From the NCBI GenBank assembly GCA_024401305.1, contig JAKSLI010000029.1, forward strand, positions 1 through 38,333: 38,333 bases of DNA, read 5' to 3'. A program made the translations under genes and the position numbers. Under the pieces are notes generated by a model that saw only the letters and a list, made by a program, of their open reading frames with translations, did no database searches and was not told where the DNA came from. How positions within the stretch are numbered: position 1 is the first letter of the stretch; every line of letters begins with the position of its first letter. This DNA comes from Bacteroidaceae bacterium. Lineage in GTDB: Bacteria; Bacteroidota; Bacteroidia; Bacteroidales; Bacteroidaceae. Below are positions 18,844-27,200 of this stretch, in pieces.

Positions 18844-19200
18844 ATGAAATTCCAAGAATCACAACCAATCTTCATGCAGATAGTGGACTATCTCAAGGAA
18901 GAAATACTACAGGAAAACCTCAAGGTTGACGAGCAAGTGCCGTCCGTTCGCGAGCTTGCTGTCCGCCTTGGAGTGAATCCGAACACTGCCATGCGAGCCT
19001 TCGAACGCCTCACAGCGGCAGAACTCATCTACATGCAGCGTGGCAAAGGCTACTTCGTAATGCAAGGCGCAAAGAAAAAAATCCTCAACGAGCGCAAGAA
19101 GAAACTCATGAACGAGATGCTTCCAGACCTCATCTCCGAAGTAAAGCTCCTCGGCATCGAAAAGGAAGAAATCATCGCGCTCTTCTCCGAAAGCCTTTAA
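18844..19200 (+). CDS. GntR-family (YtrA-type) transcriptional regulator
   Basis: This is a short cytoplasmic repressor-type protein of 118 residues. It is essentially a winged helix-turn-helix: QPIFMQIVDYLKEEIL, then VPSVRELAVRLGVNPNTAMR (recognition helix region), AFERLTAAELIYMQ and the wing RGKGYFVMQGAKK. A short helical tail follows (about 80-118), with no ligand-binding domain of the large GntR classes, which is the YtrA layout. YtrA-type proteins usually repress the ABC genes beside them. Here the regulator follows the transporter genes, whereas many cassettes place it first, and a repeat element lies between. Confidence 0.93.
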   Translation: MKFQESQPIFMQIVDYLKEEILQENLKVDEQVPSVRELAVRLGVNPNTAMRAFERLTAAELIYMQRGKGYFVMQGAKKKILNERKKKLMNEMLPDLISEVKLLGIEKEEIIALFSESL

Positions 19201-19221
19201 TACCCCCTACATAAAGATTAT

Positions 19222-19281
19222 TCGCCGCCGTTATCGGCGGCACCATCACCCAACCCCACTCGGTGCCGAGTTTGGCGCCGC
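19222..19281. repeat. Cluster of GC-rich hairpins between the GntR and GIN-domain genes
   Basis: The 99-bp gap holds a GCCGCCG/CGGCGGC hairpin (19224-19241) and an ACTCGG/CCGAGT hairpin (19258-19271), then a GGCGCCGCC stretch. No T-run follows, so read-through is likely. It resembles in style, though not in sequence, the hairpin pair at 7028-7096. Confidence 0.55.
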
Positions 19282-19299
19282 CCTAAAAACCAAACAACT

Positions 19300-20034
19300 A
19301 TGAAAAGATTCATTCTCCTCCCCCTCGCAATCCTCGCTCTTTCAGCATTCACATCATGCTCAAAGTTAACAAACCTCATCATCCACTCCGTAGCAGAATC
19401 AGAAGATCTCACTGACGTAGCTCCTGCCGACACCGTAACCATAGAAAAGAAGATGGCTGTCACCGGCACTTTCTCCCACATCCACACGGAAGGTGGCTAT
19501 GAAATAAAACTCGTACAGGGCGACAATGCCATCAACTTCAAGGGCAGAAAGGTTTATGCCGACAACGCAGTCCTCAAGGTCAGCGGCGACACGCTCTACA
19601 TCTCAAGCAAGGAAGACCGCTTCTCTCGTGGCTCTTACAGCATATCAGTTCCTGCAATCAAGTCCATCTTTACTGCCGGTGCATCAGACATCAATGCAGA
19701 AAACTTCCAGCAGTCAGCCAATCTTGAAATCACTACCGCCGGTGCTGCCGACATTGACATCAAGAGCTCAAGTTTCAACGACATTAAGATTGCAACAGCT
19801 GGTGCGGGCGACATCAGTGTCAAGTCTGTTCTTATGCACAACTTTCACTTGAGCACAGCTGGTGCGGGCGACATCAACATAGAACGTATCACAGCAGATA
19901 CCATAAAAGCTGACATGAACGGCGCTGGCGACTTGGAAGCATCAGGCCATTGCAAGGACTTCATCTGCAACCTCAACGGCGCAGGCGATGTCAATATCGA
20001 CAAGCTCAACGTTGCAAGCAAGAAGGAAAAGTAA
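19300..20034 (+). CDS. GIN-domain (DUF2807) lipoprotein
   Basis: This is a predicted lipoprotein of 244 residues with a signal ending FTSCSK (acceptor Cys at 20). From about residue 60 it shows the head-GIN fold: GGYEIKLVQGDNAINFKG, then repeated turns of a beta-helix with the motif AGA(A/S/G)DI (TAGASDINAENF, TAGAADIDIKSS, TAGAGDISVKSV, TAGAGDINIERI) and finally NGAGDLEASG and NGAGDVNIDK. Proteins with this domain are often encoded beside GntR-ABC cassettes, as here, but their function is not established. The gene probably belongs to the transporter unit and is closed by a terminator 7 bp downstream. Confidence 0.92.
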   Translation: MKRFILLPLAILALSAFTSCSKLTNLIIHSVAESEDLTDVAPADTVTIEKKMAVTGTFSHIHTEGGYEIKLVQGDNAINFKGRKVYADNAVLKVSGDTLYISSKEDRFSRGSYSISVPAIKSIFTAGASDINAENFQQSANLEITTAGAADIDIKSSSFNDIKIATAGAGDISVKSVLMHNFHLSTAGAGDINIERITADTIKADMNGAGDLEASGHCKDFICNLNGAGDVNIDKLNVASKKEK

Positions 20035-20040
20035 TAGAAA

Positions 20041-20074
20041 AAACGCAACATTTAAAAATTATGTTGCGTTTTTC
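20041..20074 (+). terminator. Intrinsic terminator after the GIN-domain gene
   Basis: The stem AACGCAACAT/ATGTTGCGTT with a 9-base loop is followed by TTTTC. The left arm is preceded by A residues, so it could act in both directions. Confidence 0.85.
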
Positions 20075-20104
20075 TTGCTATATGCAGAATTATTCGTAAT
20101 TTTG
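20075..20104 (+). promoter_or_regulatory. Bacteroidota-type promoter of the lipoprotein-rnz pair
   Basis: TTG at 20075-20077 and TAATTTTG at 20097-20104 are 19 bp apart. The predicted leader before the ATG at 20129 is under 25 bases. Confidence 0.7.
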
Positions 20105-20128
20105 CGCCAAACAAACACATTCACTATT

Positions 20129-20644
20129 ATGAAGAAACTTCTTTTTGCAGTACTCTCCCTCGTGCTCATCTGCGCTTGTTCTGAAGAGAAAAAGCCTACC
20201 AAACTGGCAGACACAAAAAACAAGGATATCGTCATTGAAGACTCTACCGTTTACGGAAAGTGCTTCGATGCTGCGCGTGTAACATTCGTCCTTGCCACAG
20301 CTTCTGGCGACACGCTTACATACTATATCCCAGACGACACGCTCGAAGACAATCGCATTGTGCTCGGTTCGCTCTTCGTTGACGACCAGTATGCAGTTAT
20401 CGGTTATCAGGATGCTGATGGCGAGAACATTGCAAAGAAGATCATCAACCTTACTACTCTCATGGGAGAATGGGAAGACAAGGCAAGCGGACGCACTCTC
20501 GACCTCAACGAAGACCTCACTTGGATCAAGAACGGAAACATCATCAGCGAGAAGGACACATTCTCGATCTACGACCTTGGCTCTGACACACTTACTCTCG
20601 AGAACAAGGATGGAATAATGTTCTTCAGTCGTTCCAAGAAATGA
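20129..20644 (+). CDS. Small lipoprotein, possibly lipocalin-like
   Basis: The start at 20129 is preferred over in-frame starts further upstream because it gives a lipoprotein signal (MKKLLFAVLSLVLICACSEE, acceptor Cys at about 17) and follows the promoter. The 171-residue product has a beta-rich N-terminal half. A C-terminal segment (LMGEWEDKASGRTLDLNED, then LTWIKNGNIISEKDTFSIYD and LTLENKDGIMFF) resembles lipocalin-like domains of Bacteroidota lipoproteins. The stop overlaps the ribonuclease Z start by 4 bp (ATGA), so the two are translationally coupled. The function is unknown; the lipocalin-like call is tentative. Confidence 0.85.
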   Translation: MKKLLFAVLSLVLICACSEEKKPTKLADTKNKDIVIEDSTVYGKCFDAARVTFVLATASGDTLTYYIPDDTLEDNRIVLGSLFVDDQYAVIGYQDADGENIAKKIINLTTLMGEWEDKASGRTLDLNEDLTWIKNGNIISEKDTFSIYDLGSDTLTLENKDGIMFFSRSKK

Positions 20645-21546
20645 AAGTAACAATAATCGGTTGTGGCTCTGCTCTTCCTACGATGCATCACAATAATGCA
20701 GCGCAGGTTGTGGAAGCCGACGGACATCTTTATCTCATAGATTGCGGCGAAGGCACTCAGGTTTGGCTTCGTCGCTCAAAGCTTGCGTTCTCCAGGATAT
20801 CTGCGATTTTCATCTCTCATATCCATGGCGACCACTGCTTCGGACTCATCGGACTCATCTCTTCCTTCAACCTTCTTGACCGCGAGAAGCCGCTGCACAT
20901 CTACGCACCGAAGGAACTCGAGGAACTCCTCTTCACGCAGATTCGCATGTTCTGCCACGACATGGGTTACGAAATAATATTCCATGCCGTTGACACCACG
21001 AAGAAGCAAGTAATCTTCGAAGACGAGAAAGTCACGGTAAAGTCTATCCCTTTGAACCATCGCATGCCTTGTTCCGGTTTCATCTTCAGCGAAAGGCAGA
21101 AACTTCCGCACATCAAGCGCGAAATGGTGGATTTCTACAAGGTGCCTAACTATAAGCTCAACGCCATAAAGAACGGTGAAGACTTCATTACGGAAGACGG
21201 CGAAATAGTGCCTTACACACGCCTCACCACCCCAGCAAAGAAGCCTCGCACATACGCTTATTGTTCAGACACACGCTACATGCCGGAACTCCACAAGAAC
21301 CTTGAGGAGGTTGACATTCTCTATCACGAGGCAACTTACGCCAACGACCGCGCAGAGCAAGCCGCAAAGTACTTCCATTCTACGGCAGAAGAAGCGGCAA
21401 AGGTGGCAAAGGCTGCCGGCGTAGAGAAACTTTTCATCGGCCATTATTCGCAGCGTTACAACGACGAAACATGCTTGCTTCGAGAAGCCCAAGCTGTTTT
21501 CCCAGAGACTTATCTCACAAAAGAAAATCAGGAAATCTCCCTCTAA
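20641..21546 (+). CDS. rnz: Ribonuclease Z (tRNA 3'-end endonuclease)
   Basis: RNase Z cuts the 3' trailer from tRNA precursors. The 301-residue protein has the metallo-beta-lactamase signature FISHIHGDHCFG (His60, His62, Asp64, His65), an early DCGEGTQVWLRRS segment, the LNHRMPCSGF His motif, CSDTRY with a metal-bridging Asp and FIGHYSQRY with the last His ligand. All expected zinc ligands are visible and length fits the short bacterial form. It overlaps the upstream lipoprotein gene by 4 bp. This is ordinary housekeeping content, which suggests the region is core chromosome. Confidence 0.96.
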   Translation: MKVTIIGCGSALPTMHHNNAAQVVEADGHLYLIDCGEGTQVWLRRSKLAFSRISAIFISHIHGDHCFGLIGLISSFNLLDREKPLHIYAPKELEELLFTQIRMFCHDMGYEIIFHAVDTTKKQVIFEDEKVTVKSIPLNHRMPCSGFIFSERQKLPHIKREMVDFYKVPNYKLNAIKNGEDFITEDGEIVPYTRLTTPAKKPRTYAYCSDTRYMPELHKNLEEVDILYHEATYANDRAEQAAKYFHSTAEEAAKVAKAAGVEKLFIGHYSQRYNDETCLLREAQAVFPETYLTKENQEISL

Positions 21547-21610
21547 CTGACATTATTTTTGACGATATTTCCCATTTATCACAAAAAAATCACACTTTTT
21601 TTCGCATTTT

Positions 21611-21642
21611 TTTGCTCCTTTACACAATAAATTTTAACTTTG
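21611..21642 (+). promoter_or_regulatory. Bacteroidota-type promoter of the 101-residue secreted protein
   Basis: TTTG at 21611-21614 and TAACTTTG at 21635-21642 are 20 bp apart, an excellent match. The leader is about 40 bases. Confidence 0.75.
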
Positions 21643-21689
21643 CAACGATAAAAAGCGTAATCCGCTTCAACACAAAAAGGATTCAGCCT

Positions 21690-21995
21690 ATGAAGAAATA
21701 TATACTCTCACTCTCTATATTTGCACTCACTGCAGCTGTAGTTCCTACTACCGCGATGGCTGCTATTGACATCGTTGAGATGAATTCTGCAGAAACATCC
21801 ATCGACTACACTGGCAAGGCTCTCGTCATTGAGAACGGTCAGGGTGAGGTGCTTCGCATCTATGATGTAACAGGTGTTGCAATCATGACTATCAAGATTA
21901 CAAGTGCTTCTCAGCGCGTTGAACTTTCCAACCTCAACAAAGGTTGCTACATCGTAAAGGTTGGCAAACTCGTTCGCAAGATTTCTATCAAATAA
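21690..21995 (+). CDS. Short secreted protein consisting mostly of a T9SS-like C-terminal domain
   Basis: The start at 21690 gives a clean signal peptide (MKKYILSLSIFALTAAVV, then PTTAMA) and follows a strong promoter. After cleavage only about 77 residues remain. From ALVIENGQGEVLRIYDVTGV to LNKGCYIVKVGKLVRKISIK they look like a type A T9SS sorting domain (IYDVTG..., GCYIVKVG...). No passenger domain is present. Such stand-alone tails might be decoys, assembly factors or remnants of a larger gene; the intact promoter and signal peptide argue against simple decay. Confidence 0.83.
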   Translation: MKKYILSLSIFALTAAVVPTTAMAAIDIVEMNSAETSIDYTGKALVIENGQGEVLRIYDVTGVAIMTIKITSASQRVELSNLNKGCYIVKVGKLVRKISIK

Positions 21996-21998
21996 GAC

Positions 21999-22110
21999 TA
22001 ATGACTGATGAGTAATGACTAATGACTGATGAGTAATGACTAATGACTGATGAGTAATGACTAATGACTAATGAGTAATGACTGATGACTAATGACTGAT
22101 GACTGATGAC
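21999..22110. repeat. Array of 16 heptamers (TRATGAS type)
   Basis: Immediately after the stop codon come 16 seven-base units in perfect register, each TAATGAC, TGATGAC, TGATGAG or TAATGAG. The first nine units form three copies of a 21-base block (TAATGAC TGATGAG TAATGAC). Length is exactly 112 bp with no indel. Confidence 0.9.
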
Positions 22111-22129
22111 AGCGTCCCGAATGGCCTTC

Positions 22130-22164
22130 ATTACTCATTACTCAATACTCATTACTCAATACTC
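22130..22164. repeat. Array of five heptamers in the opposite orientation
   Basis: Five units, ATTACTC or AATACTC, follow after a 19-bp unique spacer (22111-22129). Read on the other strand they are GAGTAAT/GAGTATT, which pair with the GAG-TAAT junctions of the first array, so the two arrays can form an imperfect long stem. Confidence 0.85.
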
Positions 22165-22166
22165 CC

Positions 22167-22206
22167 AAAAGCCCCGATAAGTTCTCGAGAACTTATCGGG
22201 GCTTTT
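22167..22206. terminator. Perfect 40-bp palindrome, bidirectional terminator
   Basis: AAAAGCCCCGATAAGTTCTC is followed directly by its exact reverse complement, centred on CTCGAG. Flanking A and T runs give T-rich ends on both strands, fitting a shared terminator for the convergent 21690 and 22214 genes. Confidence 0.9.
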
Positions 22207-22213
22207 TACATTC

Positions 22214-23356
22214 CTACCACTTCATCAATTTCTTCAGGTAAGGCGTAAGCTCATCAGCCATAAGCTGCTGTTGGGCGATACTTGGATGCCAGTCAGCACC
22301 GTAGCCGAGAGAACCTGTCTGTGGGGTGAAATTGAAGCGATAAACCTGCTTGTCGCCGTCCTTCTTTGCCTCCTTCACCACTTCGTCGAGAGTGTTTGAG
22401 ATCAGTTTCAAGCCCTCGCCGTTGAGCATTGAACCGCAGAGGAACACGATCTTTGCCTTTGGATACTTGCTGCGAAGGGTCTTCAGGAAACTCTTGTAGC
22501 CAGCCTTGAGCAAAATCTCGTCGCAACCCATTGGTCGCTGTGCGTTTGGATTGTGGTCCTGAGTGTTTGAAACAGGAGTTTCAAGGTCAGGAGATGTGTC
22601 GTTTGTGCCAAGGTTTACGCACACCACATCCGGCTGATATTTCGAGAAATCCCAAAGTTCAGACTTGTCGTATATGCGGGTATATTCATATTGCTTTGGC
22701 ATACACACCTCACTACCCTTCTTAGAAGAACCGTAATGGCGATAGATGCCGATGCCAGAGCGTGAAACGGAGAAGTGCTGGGCATTGAGGTTGCGTGCCG
22801 TAATGGCAGCGTAGCTCAGGTAATGGTTCTCCGTAGCGATGTCGAAATGATTGTTTGGGTTAGTATCTTCCACGCCGTATGCACAGGTTATGGAGTTGCC
22901 GATATACTCAATCTTGCGCTTTGGGAGGGCTGTAGGCTCGAGAGTCTGCGCATCCTTGTCGAGGATGAAACCGCGGAACTCAGGGTTGTTGTCATGACCC
23001 TCGATGCAATACATTATCTCAGCCGAGTGCTTGCCCTTTGGGAGAGCAACGGCAAGAGTGGCAATACTGTCGTTCTTGCCGGTGAATGCCACCTTGAACG
23101 CCTCCGACTTGTCGATCTTTGCCATGAAATAACCACTCTCAGGCTTGCATATCATCTTGAGAGAAGTGCCCGAGAAGTTCACGCGGATCGTTGTTCCCGT
23201 GTAGTTCCACGCCGGAGAATCCGGATTCTTGAAGCTTACGCGACCGATGTACTGGATGTTCTTGTCCGAAGGCTTCACCACCGTCTGCGCTGTAGCATTG
23301 AGCGTGAAGGCAGCAAGACCGATGAAAAGAGAAAGAGTTTTGAAGAGATGTAGCAT
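22214..23356 (-). CDS. Secreted SGNH-hydrolase, CE2-type acetyl esterase
   Basis: This enzyme probably removes acetyl groups from plant polysaccharides in the periplasm or at the surface. The 380-residue product has a signal peptide (about 1-24, ending LNATAQ), a jelly-roll-like N-terminal domain (about 35-140, with SPAWNYTGTTIRVNFSGTSL) and an SGNH domain. Visible catalytic features are EYIGNSITCAYG (nucleophile Ser155), VCVNLGTNDTS (block with Asn/Asp, about 247-254) and GADWHPS (Asp355 and His357). The two-domain order is that of carbohydrate esterase family 2. The gene stands alone, convergent with the upstream genes. The substrate is inferred only from the family. Confidence 0.9.
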   Translation of the reverse strand: MLHLFKTLSLFIGLAAFTLNATAQTVVKPSDKNIQYIGRVSFKNPDSPAWNYTGTTIRVNFSGTSLKMICKPESGYFMAKIDKSEAFKVAFTGKNDSIATLAVALPKGKHSAEIMYCIEGHDNNPEFRGFILDKDAQTLEPTALPKRKIEYIGNSITCAYGVEDTNPNNHFDIATENHYLSYAAITARNLNAQHFSVSRSGIGIYRHYGSSKKGSEVCMPKQYEYTRIYDKSELWDFSKYQPDVVCVNLGTNDTSPDLETPVSNTQDHNPNAQRPMGCDEILLKAGYKSFLKTLRSKYPKAKIVFLCGSMLNGEGLKLISNTLDEVVKEAKKDGDKQVYRFNFTPQTGSLGYGADWHPSIAQQQLMADELTPYLKKLMKW

Positions 23357-23596
23357 TTTGATTATTTGACAATTAGTTTTTTTGACGATTAGTTTTTTCC
23401 GCTGCGAAATTACGACTTTTATCTTTTATAAAAGACAAAAATACGATTTTTCTTCAGTTTATCCATTATATTTTTGTACTTTGCAACATCTGCACCTCTA
23501 AACGAAGGAAAGTTGAGTTTCGCCTTTCTTCATACCCTCACGAGTATATTTCATACATTTTACGGAAAAGATGTGGCATGTTTGAAAAAGTTTGCC

Positions 23597-23604
23597 TATT
23601 TTTG
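23597..23604 (+). promoter_or_regulatory. Candidate -7 element for the LytTR gene
   Basis: TATTTTTG at 23597-23604 fits the -7 consensus about 30 bases before the ATG at 23634; no clear -33 TTG lies at the usual distance. A second TATTTTTG is at 23469-23476. The 277-bp gap 23357-23633 otherwise holds a GGAAAGTT motif at 23507-23514 and a weak reverse-strand -7-like site (near 23405-23412) for the esterase gene. Confidence 0.5.
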
Positions 23605-23633
23605 CAGCTGTAAACGATAATGTTAATCAGATT

Positions 23634-24146
23634 ATGAGACAGAAAAACAGGGTGCTGACAATAAGCAACAAGTTTGAATCCTACTACCTTGATCCGCGTA
23701 ACGTGCTTTATGTGAAGGCTGACGGCAACTACTGCAACATACAACTCATCGATGGAGACGAGCTGAAGTCAATCGGTTTTCAGCGAGCAGAGATAGCCCG
23801 ACTGATAAACGAGACGCTGTCGCCGGAGTTTCGCCGTATGTTTGCCGAGGTGGGAAGGCAGTATATTGTCAACCTCGACCACATAATGTTCATAAATCCG
23901 CAGAGTCGCACACTGGCTTTCGACATCAATTCTCCGGGGACATGCAAGAAGTTCACGATAGAGGCTTCCGTGGATAGTCTGCGAGCTTTGCGCAATGTCA
24001 TTGAGGATATCAACCAGCCACGAGTGCGCGAAGCAGGCAATCATGCAAGGAAACCTAAGAATGGTGGCTTTACGGAATATATAGACAACCGAAACAACGA
24101 GATAAACTATAACATTACAGACGACGAAATCCTGATTCTCGGATAA
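23634..24146 (+). CDS. LytTR-type DNA-binding protein
   Basis: This is probably a transcription regulator of 170 residues. The ATG at 23634 is used because an upstream in-frame TTG (23592) would lie within or before the -7 element. A LytTR domain occupies about 18-115: NVLYVKADGNYCNIQLIDGD, then RMFAEVGRQYIVNLDHIMFI, both hallmarks. There is no response-receiver domain, so the input is not phosphorylation through the usual partner. The C-terminal tail (about 120-170) is Asn-, Asp- and Glu-rich and ends DDEILILG. The helicase gene begins 88 bp downstream on the same strand, so it may share a transcript or be a regulatory target. Confidence 0.9.
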   Translation: MRQKNRVLTISNKFESYYLDPRNVLYVKADGNYCNIQLIDGDELKSIGFQRAEIARLINETLSPEFRRMFAEVGRQYIVNLDHIMFINPQSRTLAFDINSPGTCKKFTIEASVDSLRALRNVIEDINQPRVREAGNHARKPKNGGFTEYIDNRNNEINYNITDDEILILG

Positions 24147-24234
24147 AAGAACTATCAATAAATCAGACTTATCCAACTTATATCCATTCGGAGCATAAGT
24201 ATAATAAGTACAATTTATTGACCATAAAAGAACT

Positions 24235-27200
24235 ATGGAAAAAGAGATTATAATAAAAGGTGCGTTTGAGGGAAAGATAACCATGGAATATCAGCCTTGC
24301 GTGAATTACGCCATGATGCTGAACAACTGTGATGGTTTCACCTCTTTCCGCATCCAGAACAATCAGAATACAGGCGCATGGGAGAATGTGACCATTGCCG
24401 TATCGGGCGATATGATAAAGCCTTCGGAGGTTACGGTGAAGCGTGTCTTGCCGAATGATGTAGTCGCCATAGACCAACTTATGCTGATGCCAGACAGCAA
24501 TAAACTGATGGCATTGACGGAATCTGTGCAGACCTCATTCCTTCTCACTGTGACTATCGGTGAGACGAGGGTACTGAGAGACTCCTATCCGCTCAGGCTG
24601 ATGGCTTTCGACCAATGGCAAGGCAACGCGTCTCGCCCAGAGATAATTGCTTCTTTCGTCACGCCAAACCATCCGGCAATTCCTGCCATAATACTCAAAG
24701 CCTCGAATTATCTTGAGATGGCTACGGGAAAAAACGCCATGGACCAGTACTTCAGTGGCGACAGAAGCTATGTGGAGGCTCAGGTGGAAAGTATCTACAA
24801 GGCTCTGCTTGACCTTAACCTGACGTATGTGGTTAATCCTCCAAGATATGAAGATGAAGGACAGAGAGTGAGACTTACCGACAAGGTTCTCGGCGACAAG
24901 TTGGGCACTTGTCTTGACCTGACCCTTCTGCTTTGCTCATGCTTTGAATACGCAGGACTGCGCAGTGCCGTTGTTTTCTATGAGGGTCATACTGTGGCAG
25001 GCGTTTGGATGGAAGATGAGACATATTCGGAAATGGTGGATACCGACTGTGACAAGCTGAAGGACTGGGTGTTTGACGACTATGCCCCACTTGTGCTACT
25101 TGAATCCACAGCCCTTACAAATGGTCAAGATTACGAGAAGTCAAAGTCTTTGGCTCGTGACTATTTGGAGCAAAACCATAGCGACTACGAACGACTTGTT
25201 GACATCTACCAAGCTCGATGCATCAAGATTCGTCCGCTGCCTCACACCATCCTATCGAAAGACGGTTGGGAGATAAAGGAAATGCCCGATTACGACGCTT
25301 TGTTTGCCAAGCTCACGCAGCGCAATCCATATGATATTCATGGACTTGCTACCAATGATAAACTCCAAGGCAAGCAGCGACTTTGGGAACGCAAGCTTCT
25401 GGACCTTACCCTGCGAAACTCGCTTCTCAACATGAAGTCGGGAAAGCGCATCATCCCACTGAAGGATCTCAGCATAGACGATGTTCTTTCACATCTTGTT
25501 TCAGAGAATCTCATTCACGATATAGATGAGGGGAAAGACGGATTTGCGACAGTTAAGGAACTTTACCGTGCAGCCAAGAATTCAATTGAAGAGAATGGAG
25601 CAAACACGCTCTTCCTCTCAGTAGGAACAATGCGATGGTATGAGGAAGGTGGTAGCAGACCTTATTTCGCGCCAGTGATGTTCCTGCCGTTAGAGATGGT
25701 GCGCCATAGTTCCACGAAATACATCATCCGACTTCGCGACGACGAGGCCCTGATGAACATAACACTGATGGAAATGATGCGGCAGTCGTTCGGCATTGAA
25801 CCGCCAGTGTTCTCGCAAGAGGAAATGTCGTTCGATGATGGCGATGAGTCTGCATTCCGATGGAAAGAAATATTCGCAAAACTCCAGCAGTCCATAGCAG
25901 AGATCAATCACCAACGCAAGACTCCTGATGCCCAATGGGAGATTGTTGAAGAGTGCATGATTGGCATCTTCTCTTTCTCTAAGTTCGTCATGTGGCATGA
26001 TATACATTCCAACCCTCATGTACTTGAGAATCAACCTCTTCTGAGAAGTCTCATAGAAGGAAGGATGCTTCTGGCGGACGATGCCGAGGATACTGATGCC
26101 CGACAGCTTGACCACGACATGCAACCATCGGACTGCGCTATCCCGCTCAGTGTGGATTCCTCACAATTGGAGGCCATTGTAAGCTCTGGCAAGGGAAAGT
26201 CGTTCATTCTTCATGGACCTCCAGGCACGGGTAAGAGCCAGACCATCACGAACATGATAGCCAATGCGCTCTACCATAACAAGCGAGTGCTCTTCGTAGC
26301 TGAGAAGAAAGCCGCACTGGAAGTTGTGCAGTCGCGCCTGGAAAGCATCGGATTGGCACCATATTGTCTTGAGCTGCATAGCAACAAGGTGGACAAGAAG
26401 CACTTCCTCCGTCAGATGGAAGATGCTCTCACCATGGAACAACCGCAGAAGATTGCCGACTATGAGAAGCGTTCCAAGGAGTTGTATGCAGAGCGAATGG
26501 AACTCAATTCCTATGTTGAGGCAATGCACAAGGAGCGCAAGAACTCGCTCTCGCTTTATCAGTACATAAACAGATGTGTGGAGATAGAAGGTGAAATGCT
26601 CAATCTCCCATACGCGGAAATATGTAATCTTACGATACCACAGATTGAGGATATTTGCGCTCTCTGTCGTGACCTCGACACAGTTCAGCAGATTCTTGGC
26701 ACGCATCCTTCAAAACATCCATTGCTAGGACTTTATCCGCTTGAGAATACGGCCGACAATCAGAAGGAAGTGACTGCTGCTCTCAATACTATTCCCGCAC
26801 TATGTCAGCGTTCCGAGGAGAAGGAACAGAAATGGTGGAACCGTTGGTTCTTCAAGCGCACCTCGATGCAGATTCTCCAAAGGTCTGGAGAGTGGAAAGC
26901 TTTCAGCGAAGTGGCAACTGTTGACCCAGAGATAATGAACAGCACAGGCTCTCTTCTTTCCGCCGCCAAGCAATGGAATGCAAACACAGACCGCTTGCGA
27001 CTTTGGTATCACTACAGCATCCGCGCCCAGAAACTGATGGATTATGGCATTCCTGAATTGCTGGAATTCTACTTGAACGGCAATACAGGAGAATCGCTTG
27101 TCAATGCTTTCCTTAAAGGATATTACCATCGCATGGCAATGAATGTCCTGGACAATGAATCTACCCTGCGATCTTTCAACGGCATGCTCTTTGAGAACAT

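Noticed and set aside
21999-22110. Heptamer array as a coding repeat
   Set aside because: It begins after a stop codon and is full of TAA and TGA in its units; no frame stays open.
23592-23633. Upstream TTG start for the LytTR protein
   Set aside because: It would start before the -7 element (23597-23604), so the codon would not be in the transcript from that promoter; the ATG at 23634 fits the domain start.
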